Assembly: GCF_040183065.1 (NCBI RefSeq)
Contig: NC_091121.1
Span: 67,122,787-67,186,786 of the forward strand
Direction of reading: 5' to 3'
DNA: 64,000 nucleotides
Source of the DNA: Periplaneta americana
Lineage: Eukaryota > Arthropoda > Insecta > Blattodea > Blattidae
This document shows positions 46,860 through 58,937 of this stretch, one piece after another; position 1 is the first letter of the stretch; the number at the start of each line of letters is the position of its first letter. A model generated the notes under the pieces. It ran no database searches, was not told the origin of the DNA, and worked only from the letters and a program-made list of their open reading frames with translations. The translations under genes and the position numbers were made by a program.

Positions 46860-47640
46860 ACACATTAAAATAAAACTGTGGAAAGAGACAAAACAAAATT
46901 TAAAAAAATCTAGGAAACAAGACAAACAAAATAAAATAAAACTAAGGAACAACACAAAATAAAACAAAACTACAAAACAAGGAAAGACGAACTAAAATAA
47001 AAGTAAGAAACAAGACGAAATAGAATAAAAGAACAAAACAAAATTAAATACAAATAAGATAGAAGGAAATATAAAATAAAACTAAGAAAAAAGAAAAGAC
47101 AAAATTTAATACAACTAAGCAACAAGACGAGACAAAATAAAATGAAACCAAGGAAACAAGTAGAGGCAGAATAAAATGAAACTAAGAAACAAGAGAACGC
47201 AAACAAAGAAAACCAGAAAACGAGACAAAACAAAATAAAGTAAAAGTAAGAAAAAAAAGGCGAGGCACAATAAAAGTAAGCAATGAGTAAACATAAAATA
47301 AAATAAAATAAAATAAAATAAAATAAAATAAAATAAAACTGAGAAACTAGGTAAGAGAAATTAAAAGTAAAGAAAAAAGATAAGGGAAATTAAAATACAA
47401 CTAGAAAACAAATAAAAATTAAAGTAAAATACGACTAAGAAACAACTCGAGACAAAATAAATAAAACTAAGAAACAAGACAAAATAAAATACAACTATGA
47501 AACAAGGAACGACAAAATAAAATACTGCTAGAAACATAAGGCCAAGTGAAATCAAATTAAGAAACAGGGAAAATATAATAAAAGGAAGCAGAAAGACCGG
47601 ATAAAATAAAACAAAGCTAAACAAGAAAACACTAGACAGA
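46860..47640. repeat. A-rich low-complexity tract
   Basis: About 780 bases built from AAATAAAA, AAACAAA and AACTAAGAAACAAG words, including a clean AAAAT pentamer run at about 47288-47337. The pattern AACTAAGAAACAAGACAAAATAAAAT recurs irregularly, like a degenerate minisatellite of about 35-45 bases. Long minus-strand hydrophobic frames here are reads of the poly-T complement. Confidence 0.8.
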
Positions 47641-47865
47641 AATACGTGATTTATAAGGTTTATCAAAATCCTCAAAATGGAGAGGCCAGAACAGATGTGA
47701 CTACAAGACTGTTATGAGAAGACCAGTTATGGCAATATAAAACATACATACGAAGTGGAACGTTATTTAACATTTTTAATTGCATACGATTTTATTCATT
47801 AGGCATAAACAATTTTCAAATTTGTTATGTAGCACAGTGAAAACTACGCCATTAGAGACACTAAA

Positions 47866-48230
47866 GGCCCATTCACAAAGAAAATTAAACGTAACCGTAA
47901 CATCAGCACAGAAGTTTGCGCCCAGGCTACCAAATGGGAACATTCACAATGATTCACATAAGTATTGACATAAACATTACCGTAAGACGTTAACATAAAA
48001 GTTTGCAAACTCCAAACTTTCATGCTTATGCTTACGTGATTTGCAAACAGAACACAATCGTGGAGTGCTGAAGTATACGACAGAATATGAGGAAATGGCG
48101 TCGTTGTTATGTTTTCATGGTTACCAAGTATGTTTGCGGTTATGTTTATGTTCCCATCGTGAATGATGGTATGACTTCTTGATTTTACCGTAACGTTTAC
48201 GTTATGTTTAATTTTCATTGTGAATGAGCC
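47866..48230. mobile_element. MITE-like element, GGCCCATTCAC termini
   Basis: The left end GGCCCATTCACAAAGAAAAT, then TAAACGTAAC, pairs with the right end GTTATGTTTAATTTTCATTG followed by TGAATGAGCC. The inverted similarity covers about 35 bases, and internal CGTAAC/GTTACG motifs repeat. TAA on the left and TTA on the right flank it, so a 3-bp target like that of PIF/Harbinger elements is possible but not exact. No transposase is encoded. Confidence 0.7.
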
Positions 48231-51200
48231 TTATGAATAATTAATTGACTTAGATTAAAAGTTTTTGGAATAGTGAGTACGCCCTACAAAATAACAACCA
48301 AAATAAGCCCGAATATTGTGCTTCTCTGGTGGCTAAGTAATACATTACGGACTGAGAGTCTCTCCCATGATATGTAATGACCACACGATCAGAGATATTC
48401 TAATGTGTAGTACAAAATGAATGAAACTACGACATCGAATGTAATAGAGAAAAAATACAAAGAAGTAGGCTCTAGTATATGATCTTAAATTAATTTAAAT
48501 CGTGACCTATAGTGCGGTAGTTAATGAGCGGTAACAGATAAGTGAGTAAATTTGGATTAGACGCGTTAATATCTCTCTATGTTACTATGACTTTACATTA
48601 ATTAATGTTTAAATGAGGAAGGAAAGAATAAAAAAGATGGAAGGGATAAAATCTCTGCCTCAAATACTGTATACTTTATAATCACGTTTACTTAAGATAA
48701 TGTTATAATGCTGAGACGGTTGCATTTTAATTATCCCCATAATCTCTTTCTCCAGACCTCCTACAGCACGATGTCCAATTTGATACGTTACACGAGATAT
48801 TTCTGTTATGTGTTTGATTTATAAGTTACTTTCTTGCTACTTTAAACACTTTAACTGTAATAAAGAGAGTTAGAGCAACGTTAAATGAAAAAAAAAAAAA
48901 TGTTAGGGAGATGAGGACTAGATATAAGGAACAAAATTTAATTTGCTTAGAAATATGCTTAATGATGTTTATCTTCGCTTTCTAATCGTTGCATTTAATG
49001 GAATCAAACGATAAGATTGATGCAAGAACAGAAAAAAAAACACTTTTTTTTTCTCATTATTTTCCATCTGTTTCTTCTTTTCCACTTCGTAATTCAGAAA
49101 CTAGAGCTAGTTAAATCATTACAATTTCTGTCATTGTTTTCTGGGTCCAACCTCCCTGATCAATCTTGCTTTTATTTTGTTCAGAAACGTTGTTTTAGGA
49201 AAGTTTTCAGTACCCATTTAGTTTAAATCTATAGGCTAGACCTGCAGAACTCGTAAGTAGGGGAAATATGACGTCAGCCTCACTCCACTTCTCATCGACT
49301 TCGCGTAGAGTTCTTTACATTCTCTGGCCGTCAAAGGTCCATCATTGGCGGCATGTAATTTTCAAAATGGATTGTAATAAATTCATTGTTTTTATAATGC
49401 GTTATCTCATTTCAAGGTTTACAATTATGCTAGATTTCCTATCGGTAGTTTCTTTGAGATTTCTTTGCACCTAACCTGCTTTAGATTTTCGAAAACTTTC
49501 CTCCTATAATCACCTACGGAAACATAAATTTATAGCATTTAAGTAATGAACCTTGAAACTCACTATTAATTTCAATTCAAAATGAACACAACGAGTGACG
49601 TCCTTAATTTTACAGTATATAACTAAATAATCAATATACAGTTCGTAATAATGAACTTACCCGAAAGTTTGTGCATTCAATAATTCTTAATATGGGCTTT
49701 GTTGAAATGTGGTTTAATATTAAAATGACGGGTAGAAATAAATTGGATGGAACACAGTAAACAAGCAATTCTTTCGTCTTCAACAACAAAATAATCATAT
49801 TCCCATTTCCTTTGGAAGTAGTATTTCTTCACGGGTTATATTTTGCCATGTTCCAGTTCTCTTTAAACTGCAGTACGCGTTTTGTGTATTTATTTATTTT
49901 TATTTATTTATAATTATATTTATTTATTTCGCTGGAGTGTGTTACAATATTGAATGAAAGCATTGACATCCGGTCATATAGCTATCACTCATTTATCAAC
50001 GTACAATTTATTTATCGTCCTATTACTAGTAAAACCAGTTAAGATCAGTAATACAAGTTTTATAAAAACAGGAATTAAAACTTTATTAATGCACGAAAAA
50101 TCATAATAAATTGTTCAAATAAAATAATTGGTTTGTTGCCTGCATGCAACATTTCTGACTTATTAGTAGAATACAGAGCACGGAAAGACAAGTCGGGGAC
50201 TATACTTAAATTATTTTACACAAAAAGTGGATTTAATCGCCTTCACTAGTAATAGGACGATATATACATAGGTAGACCCTTTTACATTATATGCACACAC
50301 ATTTTAAAATTTATTTTACATACCTTTAATTTATTTATTTCCCTCATGCATTTTTCTCTTAATTTATAAAGGTATGTTCCTAAGGATTTTATTATCTGTT
50401 CATTTGTAATTCTTGATAGCGTATTGTATACCTGCCGCCGCGAGAATGAATGTTGATGCAGCCGAGCGTAACTAGAATGCCATGACCGCACTGGTAGAAA
50501 AAGTGGGTGGGGGTAAGAAAGGGGAGTAAAGGAGTCGCTCTGAGGAGCTACAGTTCTGCAGGTCTGGGCTAGACTTCTGGAATCTTACGAAAGCTATCCC
50601 GCAGAAAAGTAATATTATCTCAATCGAGACAATAGTCGGCAAGACATTTGCCCGCAAAGCAGGGAAATTGGTGAAACATGAATATTTGATCAGCATTTTT
50701 TACCTTAGCCAGTGTGATTTTACTTGTCGTGAATCTACAAAATGGGAATTTCGTCTTCCAAAGAAAATCATGCTAAGAATTGTCTACCATCTTCGACCAG
50801 ATTTGAATTCGCTAACTTCAGATTTAATGGAAAGTTTAGTAAAAACTAGACTATCGAATCGACTAGGCCTATGCCTAATGAAACAGAGACATCACTTTTA
50901 TTAAGAACGAATATTGTCGTCCTACGAAAAATTCGATAATGACTTACAGCATTCAAGTTCTGCCTAGACCGTGTTATACACACCGGTCAATTCAGGAAAC
51001 AGTTACACAAACTAATGCATGATCGATAAGTGTTAATTTCAAGTATTGTTACACCTTAGCTAGGCTACGTCTTAGTTCGTTATAGTCGATGCTAACGCAT
51101 AAGCCAAGAACGTTAAAACCGGGATCTGGTTTCGGTTTGTCTTGGAAGGTAGTGACAAGCTCTAAGAGATTTAGTCCCTTCTGGCAACCGCGTCAAATTA

Positions 51201-52485
51201 CGCGCCAAGTCCTTAACTTAGCGTTCGGGGGCCGTTCTAATGTTGTCTGCCACCACATGCTAGGGTTACTGCACTTCATGCTTTCAAAGAGCAATTTCCT
51301 CACGACCCTTTAGGCGAGTTTATATTTCTGTGCATTAAACAGAGGACTACATTATGGGTAAACTCCATAACTTTATACGTTACCCATTACCAAAAGCTCC
51401 ACAAGACTTACATAATGAGAGAAACACTACAGCATCTATTGCAGAATAACAGACCATAGCTGTAGTGTGTTCCCTTACTGGAGAAATAATTGCGTAACAT
51501 ATACACACATCTAACAGCATATCCTGTTGATTGCAACTTAAGATTACCTTAATTAGACGTGTAATTAAGTATACACATGCTTTTTAATGAAATGTTATGC
51601 TTGGTAACTGAAAAGGCAATTTGGCTACAACATCATGTAAGCAGGTTTAGTTGAAACAATAATTTTTAAATGTTGCGTATTATATTAACTATAAAAACTA
51701 ATCCGTAATGTCTTCTAAGGAGGGATAACCGCTTAAGCCAACCGCCATGTGCATAAAGAGTAAGACGCAATGTTAACGATGCGTGCACGCATTCAAGTTA
51801 TGAAGAAAGTAATTTTGCAGCTAATTACAACCCAAAACAATCTCCCAAATATTGGAAATAGTAGGAGGAACAATCAATTATGTTGAAGAACTAGCTCTTA
51901 AGAGGTTTTTGAGGCTTAGCCTACAAAAAAAAAAAATTAGTTACTGGCATACCTAGTAACAGTACGTCTGTAAGTTCGTAATAAAGATGTATCCTAACAT
52001 TTGGTTTCACTCCGATCCTTCCATATATTAAGTTCACTGTTGGCAGTCATTCCAGGATGGAAAGTTCAGTGCGAGGCTTGTGGCAGAAGCCTCTAAAGGC
52101 ATGGCTACGACCTTGACTCGTAAGCTTGAGGGAGACTGGGGAGGGGGTACGAAATGCGGCTATTCTCACTTTCACAATAATACGTTGCACTATATTGGTG
52201 TTCTGTGATTTCGTTGTGTTGTTGAGTGTTAGTTTAATCAAATATGCATGCGTGTGTGTTAATATGAATTTTGTGTAAAATGGTTCATACTGAGAGAAAG
52301 CTAATGTTATTATTTGTAGAATTAAAAGAGAAACAGTTTTCAAGTTGGAAGTATGAAATAAAATTAGTTTACAAAGATAGGAGATCGACACCACGTTTAC
52401 TTATTAAAATAGTGGATGAAGGAAGGCAGAATAGAAATTTTCACTTTTCGTGATATGAGAAACATCCTTGGCTAACAGGGTGCTC
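48231..52485. other. Long unassigned stretch
   Basis: AT-rich, with short TTTA repeats near 49890-49925 and A runs near 48888 and 51930. A GC-richer patch at 51100-51300 carries no recognised domain. None of the short frames (for example minus 50282-50491) shows family motifs. I see no exon I can support. Confidence 0.35.
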
Positions 52486-52488
52486 TGA

Positions 52489-53095
52489 CAAGCAAACATT
52501 CTTATGGGGGCAGATAAAAAAGTTAAATATTTTTCTTCCACAATTTTAATAATGTCATAAGGAGTGTTTATACAAATTTTGGCCACTCGACCGCAATTAC
52601 GAGGGCCGTAAAAAAATAAATTTGCCAGAGGCAGTTAACAGAAAACACAATTTCATTACAAAAAATTTATTGGAACAGACACAGCAATTTTTTTTAGCTA
52701 TTTTTCAACATATTCCGCACCGGAATTGAGACATTTGTCATATCATGGGATCGACAGAGAGATGTAGACAGCTGTCAAACGTTGGTTCCGATCCCAGGCA
52801 GCTGACTTCTACAACACAGGGATACAAAAATTGGTCCCATGGTATGACAAATGTCTCAGTTCCAGTGGAGATATGTTGACAAATAGCGCAACAATTGCTG
52901 TATCTGTTTCAATAAACCTTTCCATGCAATTATGCTTTTTTTCTTTAAAGGGCCTCAGGGAAAATTACTTTCTGGACGGCATCGTAATTGCGGTCGAGTG
53001 GCCAAAATTTGTATAAGCACTTCTTTTGACATTATTAACATGGTGGAAGAAAAATATTTAACTTTTTTATCTGCCCCCATCAGAATGTTTGCTTG
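52489..53095. mobile_element. Element T1 copy 1: long inverted ends, TGA target, mariner debris inside
   Basis: The left end CAAGCAAACATTCTTATGGG is repeated in reverse at the right end over about 115 bases. TGA directly flanks both sides (52486-52488 and 53096-53098). The interior contains DFYNTGIQKLVPWYDKCLSS-like coding, the C-terminal end of a mariner transposase, partly mirrored by an inverted copy of GAGACATTTGTCAT. No intact gene remains. A second copy is at 58332-58934. Confidence 0.88.
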
Positions 53096-53189
53096 TGAGA
53101 CAAATGAGTTATATTCTTATACCTGTATTCTGTTTGAGGGTGAAAGGGTGAAAAAGAATGGTCATAATCTTTTTGTGGGATCTGTGTCA

Positions 53190-54000
53190 CAAAATAGTAA
53201 TATACGTTACAAGAGCGGTATGTTGACGTTTTCATGGTCGAGGAAAAGATTGAAAAAACGAAATGTAGTTGAGCTTTTTTAATTTCCGAGAACATGAAAA
53301 CAAACATACCGCTCGTGTATCGTACATTATTTTGTGCGAAGATCGTTTATTACATACCTGAAAGACGAATTTCTAATTAGTTGCAATGAAATCTCCATGT
53401 TGGTTTCTGTTTAATGACGCCAACTTCGGAACACCAAAATATCTTTCTTCAACATTGTTGCTATAAAATGTTTTCTGTGTTTACTATACTCCAGCAGGCC
53501 GTGATATACGTCTGTCTTTTTTTCCCCCAGTCTATAAATGCGACCTTAAAACAAACGGTAAGGTTATGTAATGATTTATTTTTCATTTTAATATTTTAAC
53601 AATATTATTTATATAACATATTGCAGTAATAACATCGGCATCTGGAATCTCGTTGATTTTTTCACGGCTTCCTTAATGTTACTTGTATCAGGAATGCAAT
53701 AAGTTTCGTGGAGTAGTAGACTTTACTTAATTTTTGCAAATATTTAAAAACAATAATTAACATTGCAATTTAGGTGAAATTGCAGTGGTAAGTTTCAAAT
53801 TTATAATTATTACTATGTTAAACGTCTCTAAAAATAATATGTTAAAAGCCTAAAGCAGTAAAATGAATGTCGCGCTTAAGCGGTAAGAAGAGGGAAATTG
53901 TTATGTGTGTTACGTTGGGAATACTGAATGTGGTATTTCACACTTACCGCGTATTGGTTCTGTGCGGAAAACAAGCAAATACGCACGGTCTCGCACAAAA
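53190..54000 (+). repeat. Dispersed repeat R1, copy B
   Basis: Same orientation and order as copy A (35720-36487). The first part forms the same fold-back. The short frame MSRLSGKKREIVMCVTLGIL at 53867 is preserved and runs on to a stop at 54053-54055 through sequence not shared with copy A. It follows element T1 by about 95 bases. Confidence 0.9.
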
Positions 54001-54557
54001 AAAATTTGATACGGAAGCCGATAAACATCTGCTCTGTAAAAAATATATATGGTAAGCAGATTTCTTCATCCCACCCAGTATTTACACCTTAGCTTCGCCG
54101 CTGTGAAGAACGGAATGAGCCATGCAAAGGGTGGTGTTGGAGCATGTAGAATATAATATCCTAACTTTCATAGTTTTTGTTAACTTTACCAAAGCTTTTG
54201 ACAACAATCAAGAAAACATCTACGGGAGATATTACTAGAGCAATTCAAAGTCTATATACAATTTAAATTAAATTAAAGGCAAACAGTATTAGAAGGAATG
54301 GAATAATTCAGACAGTGAGATTGATGTCCCCTTTGATTATACTGTTTCATTTGTGAAAAATAAAGCACACGTTGGGGATTTTCCCCTCGAGGTGCTCCCG
54401 TTTCATCTCACCATTATCATTATAATTTCACCAATATTCAACAGTCAGTCTCATTCTGCGACGTCCAGAACAAATAAAAAGGCTGATAGTTGTACACTTT
54501 GATGTTCAATAAAGATTTAAATTTAATTTGTCCAATTTTTGTGTTGAATATACAAAG
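54001..54557. other. Unassigned sequence
   Basis: Nothing recognised. Confidence 0.4.
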
Positions 54558-54790
54558 TTTTATTTTCGCTGGCAGAGTTAAGGCCGTAAGGCCTTCTCCT
54601 CCACTCAACCAATCTTAATAATTACGGTTGTGATATAATACATATTTAAATTATAAACATTTACAATACATAAAGATTCTACCGTAATTGCCTTGAGTTA
54701 AATTTTAACGAGTAGTTCATGTTTATTTAATTTGATCCATGATGAAGAAACAAGAGTTTGGCTGGGAATTCTAAGTTGATTTTAAATACC
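54558..54790 (-). mobile_element. LINE 3' end (AAGGCCTT family), minus strand
   Basis: TTTTATTTTCGCTGGCAGAG, AAGGCCGTAAGGCCTTCTC and CCACTCAACC are followed by ATAATACATATTTAAATTA, which matches the copy at 4450 closely. The right border is approximate. Confidence 0.6.
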
Positions 54791-55327
54791 CAACTGTTTG
54801 CCGTTGTACTCTCTTAATCAGAACATAAATTACAAACATCAGTATTCCAGTTAAATAAAATAACAAATAATCACAGATAGAAAAATTTCCAACTACTTAA
54901 GATACATAACCTTCTATATCACTTTAGCGGTGTAGAAAACAAATAAAGCGAATTGAGACAATTAATTTGAATTATTAAAATATAATTACTTTTCAAAGTT
55001 CATAAAGAAATAGTTTTAAATTCTACAGGCACGGCCAAGAACTTTGGACATTTAAAAAGAAACAAAAACAATAACTGAAGGTAGCAGAAATAAAACTGCT
55101 ACCCTCTTTGTCCGCTTAATCACTATTTGATTGTAACACCAGCGAAGATATTCGAATATGAATATTTTATGAAAATTAAAACAATATATTCAAGTGGCAT
55201 GGAAATTTATACAGAATGGAAAGCATCGTATCCTATCTCAAATTTACTACTGGAAGTGTAATAATCCTGCAGATTGAAATGGAAGATAGGGTACATTTAA
55301 ATGCATAGAAAACCTACATTACGTTTT
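54791..55327. other. AT-rich spacer
   Basis: Nothing recognised. Confidence 0.4.
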
Positions 55328-55686
55328 GTGATTATAGCCAGTTCCAGCGTTTTTGGCGCGTGTCCTCGAGTAAAAAGCCAGTGACTGAACACTTGTTGCC
55401 AGTGCAGCTGAGAACGGTACCAACCAACACGTCCCGTCAGCAATCTTCCAATCACAGTTGTCACTTTTATTGCAAGACGCACTTGTGTCCTTGAGTACAT
55501 TGTCCAGTCACTGGCATCTGTTGCCACTTCGGCTGAGAGTGATACCACCTCCTAAACAGATGTGACGTCAGAAATCTGCCAATAGTTGTCAGCATTCTCG
55601 CCCACAAACTGTGGCAATAATAAGATACTCGCTCTCAACGTTCCCATTACTTATTTCACGCGCCAAAAACGGTGGCTTTGGTTATA
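55328..55686. mobile_element. MITE-like element with internal direct repeat
   Basis: The left ATTATAGCCAGTTCCAGCGT followed by TTTTGGCGCGTG mirrors the right CACGCGCCAAAAACGGTGGC followed by TTTGGTTAT. Inside, a segment of about 105 bases starting TGTCCTCGAGTA (about 55361) is repeated in the same direction from TGTCCTTGAGTA (about 55486) at perhaps 75 percent identity. GC is higher than in the flanks. No coding frame is supported. Confidence 0.7.
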
Positions 55687-56283
55687 CATGTACGAGTAAT
55701 TAGAAAATTGAGTTGAACGTTTCAGCAGTCTGACAACATCGACGCTGACTGCTTTTTCTTCTCGCAATACAAGTGTAGAGGACAACGAAGTCATATCTGT
55801 CTGCCTTAGTGAGCTACCTCCCATCTCCCTTTCTGGCTACAATGCTGCAAGCCGGTCGCATCGGTTAGTGGCTTGAAATTAGTGGTTTTTAAAATAAATT
55901 TACGAGAAAACCGTCCACGATATTGAAATACACCAAAAGGATAAATGATTCTTTATTAGATTTTCTATCAATATGGACGAAAATCACGATGTTACTCGCA
56001 ATAATTGCCTAATAATAGGGTGTTAAACATTTGGAAAAAACATTTTTTTCTGACAAAATTATGGACTTTCCACCAATATGGTATTAGCTACATTTTTTTG
56101 TTACATACGACATGAGATAATCGCTCTGAAATTTTGCAAGGTTACTTTACTTCAATCTTGTATATACTATTAGGAAGACGGTGATGTGGGTAAACAAAAA
56201 AGTCCTGGAGAGGTTAATTATAATCAACTATGTGAAGCCGGAACATGCCAGTAGAGATAAACTGTTAAGTATATAATAACGAC

Positions 56284-56285
<2 letters not shown>
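55687..56285. other. Unassigned sequence
   Basis: Nothing recognised. Confidence 0.4.

Positions 56286-56339
<54 letters not shown>
56286..56339. repeat. (AAT)n microsatellite
   Basis: About 54 bases of AAT. No LINE 3' signature follows it, unlike the AAT tracts at 6676 and 27136. Confidence 0.92.
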
Positions 56340-56340
<1 letters not shown>

Positions 56341-57359
56341 GGTAAAGTTCCTATGAGGAGAAGGAAAAGGGTTTCGCATGGAATACTTGAGCGAAGTTTC
56401 ATTTAGAATTTCTGTGAAAGATATAATTAAGATAAATTAGGAAAGGACGAAGTAATATGTCTGGAAACAAAGCGGAACTTCTTCGATTTCGGAGAGAGGT
56501 GGAGATTTGCCACCGTTTTCTAGGAAATAGGCGTATGTCTTACGCTATAACCTTATGCTATGCTAATGAATGACTAGGAGAGTCACACGCTTATGAACAA
56601 CCAGTATTGGGTAGGATTCTGCAGAAGCATATTTCGTAGAAAATAATGATAATAATACACATAACAACAGTAATAACGAAGCAAATAAGAGTAAAATTAA
56701 AAGAAACTACACAATGTTAGTCGATTTTTGAATAGTAAGTAAGTTGCGATTGATGTTGATATCCTTGTATGTATTCCATACAACCCATATAAAATGGAGA
56801 ACTAATGGCTAATAATAATAATAACAATAATGCCGAAAATAATAATAACGTTCTTAATCGTAATAATACTGTTATACATTTATTTAGGTGTTAAAGTTAG
56901 TCTTCCATTATTTCCTGACTGGTACACAGGCTGCTGGGAAAATATTCTTCCCAGCGGGTAAGGAAGAGAAAATTTGGTGTATCATAAAACTACACGAACT
57001 GGGCTTCAGAAACAGCTGCTACGCTGATGGCCAACATCACAAGCGCCCTGGAAGTGTTATTGTGGGGAGAAAACATTTGGGTGGCGAAGTCTTTTTAATG
57101 CCACTGGCCAGGCTTATCTAATTTCCCTCGTTTACTTCCTCTCAGGGGTCAAAAGGTCGCGAGAAATTGGCGGCAGCCAGACACAGGGTAAGGAATTAAC
57201 TTTACATCGAAAACAAACTTACTAAAACTCTGCACAATTTCTTGAGGGAATCGGACAAATCTCTTACTTCCTCTTTCTAACGCACTAAACGCGTTCCGTC
57301 TTCTGTGCTCAAAGATTCTCTACCGGTCCTACCGACTGCTACGCTACACGCATGCTTAA
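56340..57359. other. Unassigned sequence
   Basis: A 77-codon plus-strand frame (56888-57121) has moderate GC and reads GKIFFPAGKEEKIWCIIKLH. It is not recognised and has no splice support. Confidence 0.3.
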
Positions 57360-57370
57360 TCCGCACTTTA

Positions 57371-57625
57371 TTTTTTATTTTATTGGTTATTTTACGACGC
57401 TGTATCAACATCTAGGTTATTTAGCGTCTGAATGAAATGAAGGTGATAATGCCGGTGAAATTAGTCCGGGGTCCAGCACCGAAAGTTACTCAGCATTTGC
57501 TCGTATTGGGTTGAGGGAAAACCCCGGAAAAAACCTAACCAGGTAACTTGCCCCGACCGGGATTCGAACTCGGGCCACCTGGTTTCGCGGCCAGACGCGC
57601 TGACCGTTACTCCACAGGTGTGGAC
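57371..57625 (-). mobile_element. tRNA-derived SINE, family A, full length
   Basis: The minus-strand head is CCACACCTGTGGAGTAACGG with B box GGTTCGAATCC (within CCGAGTTCGAATCCC here, one change from the other copies), the common body and the tail GTTGATACAGCGTCGTAAAA. An exact 11-bp target duplication TCCGCACTTTA lies at 57360-57370 and 57626-57636. The clean duplication suggests a young insertion. Confidence 0.94.
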
Positions 57626-57636
57626 TCCGCACTTTA

Positions 57637-58328
57637 ATCGCCTACACTACGCAATAAATGAACAAATTACATTTATTAAGTATTTTCCTTTATATTGGAA
57701 GTAATGTATCAATTAGGCCTTGTGTGGAATTTCCACATTAGAGATCTGCGTCCGGCGAAACCAAGTGCAATTTTCGGTGTACAGAGAAGGTATTTGAAAG
57801 GTTTATTCTCGGAGGTTCTCTTTGCTGTGTTATCATTCTGCCATTTGTCTGTCTCCTTCTTCTTCATCTTTACGATTCTCTATCTCGTTCTTTTTCTTCA
57901 TTTGCACGTCATAGGTAAACATGTTTCATGCATTTTGTATAATATTAGTCAATATTATTTGTAGTAGTCAACTTTTTCATTTCATTAGGATATTTTAAGT
58001 AATTTTTTTTTTTTTTTAAGAAATCTGTCAAGTCTTGCTAAATTATTCTTTTTATACTTATTTTTAAGAATTTGATTTCGGCTGCTTGCATGTTTTTTTT
58101 GTACTTACTCAAATTCCCAACTATATCTGTATGCTCCGTAGTAGAGAGGGAACTGTCACTGTTTTGTGAGAGGTACGTATACGCCTGGAAACAGGTTTCG
58201 CTTAGTATTAGGCCGTTCAAAAAGTGACATTGGAAAGTAACAGTCCGCTTAACAGTGATTTAGCGTTTCAGCTTTCGGAAATAAAATCTCGCAACTTAAA
58301 CATTACATTACAGATGCAATTTATTGGC
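57637..58328. other. Unassigned sequence
   Basis: A T-run lies at 58003-58017. The hydrophobic frame at 57695-57964 has no recognised family. Confidence 0.35.
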
Positions 58329-58331
58329 TTA

Positions 58332-58934
58332 CAAGCAAACATTCTAATGGGGGCAGAAAAAAAGTTAATTTTTTTCTTTCACCTTGTTAAAATGTCAAAA
58401 AAGGTGCTTATACAAATTTTGGCCACTCGACCGCAATTACGAGGGATGTAAAAATAAGTTCGCCAGGGGCCGTTAACAGAAAGAAAACACAGTTTCATTG
58501 GAAAAAATTATTGGAACTGACACAGCAGTTGTTGAGCAATTTTTCGAATATATTTTCCGCCGGAATTCAGACATTTATCATATCATGAGATAGACAGAGA
58601 GGTGCAGACGGCTGTCAAACGCTGGTTCCGATCCCAGGCGGCTGATTTCTACGACACAAGGATACAAAAATTGATCCCATGGTATGACAAATGTCTCAAT
58701 TTCAGTGGGGGATATGTTGCCAAATAACGCAACAATTATTGCTGTATCTGTTTTAATAAATCTTTTCATGCAATTGTACCTTTTTATGTAAACGGCCTCA
58801 GGGAAAATCACTTTCAGGACGATCTCGTAATTGGGGTAGAGTGGTAAAAATTTGTATAAATACTCCTTTGACATTATTAACATGGTAGAAGAAAAAAAAA
58901 CTCTTTTGTCTGCCCCTATCAGAATGTTTGCTTG
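58332..58934. mobile_element. Element T1 copy 2: TTA target
   Basis: The ends CAAGCAAACATTCTAATGGG and the reversed right end match copy 1. TTA flanks both sides (58329-58331 and 58935-58937). Length is 603 against 607 bases, and internal content is colinear with copy 1, including the mariner-like FYDTRIQKLIPWYDKCLNFS. Both copies thus descend from one non-autonomous progenitor. Confidence 0.88.
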
Positions 58935-58937
58935 TTA

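Noticed and set aside
46970..47675. Minus-strand hydrophobic frames like multipass membrane proteins
   Set aside because: They come from the complement of AAATAAAA/AACAAAA low-complexity sequence.
52831..53282. Overlapping frames around WYDKCLSSSG as a possible functional transposase
   Set aside because: Only the last few dozen residues of a mariner-type protein are present; catalytic residues are missing.
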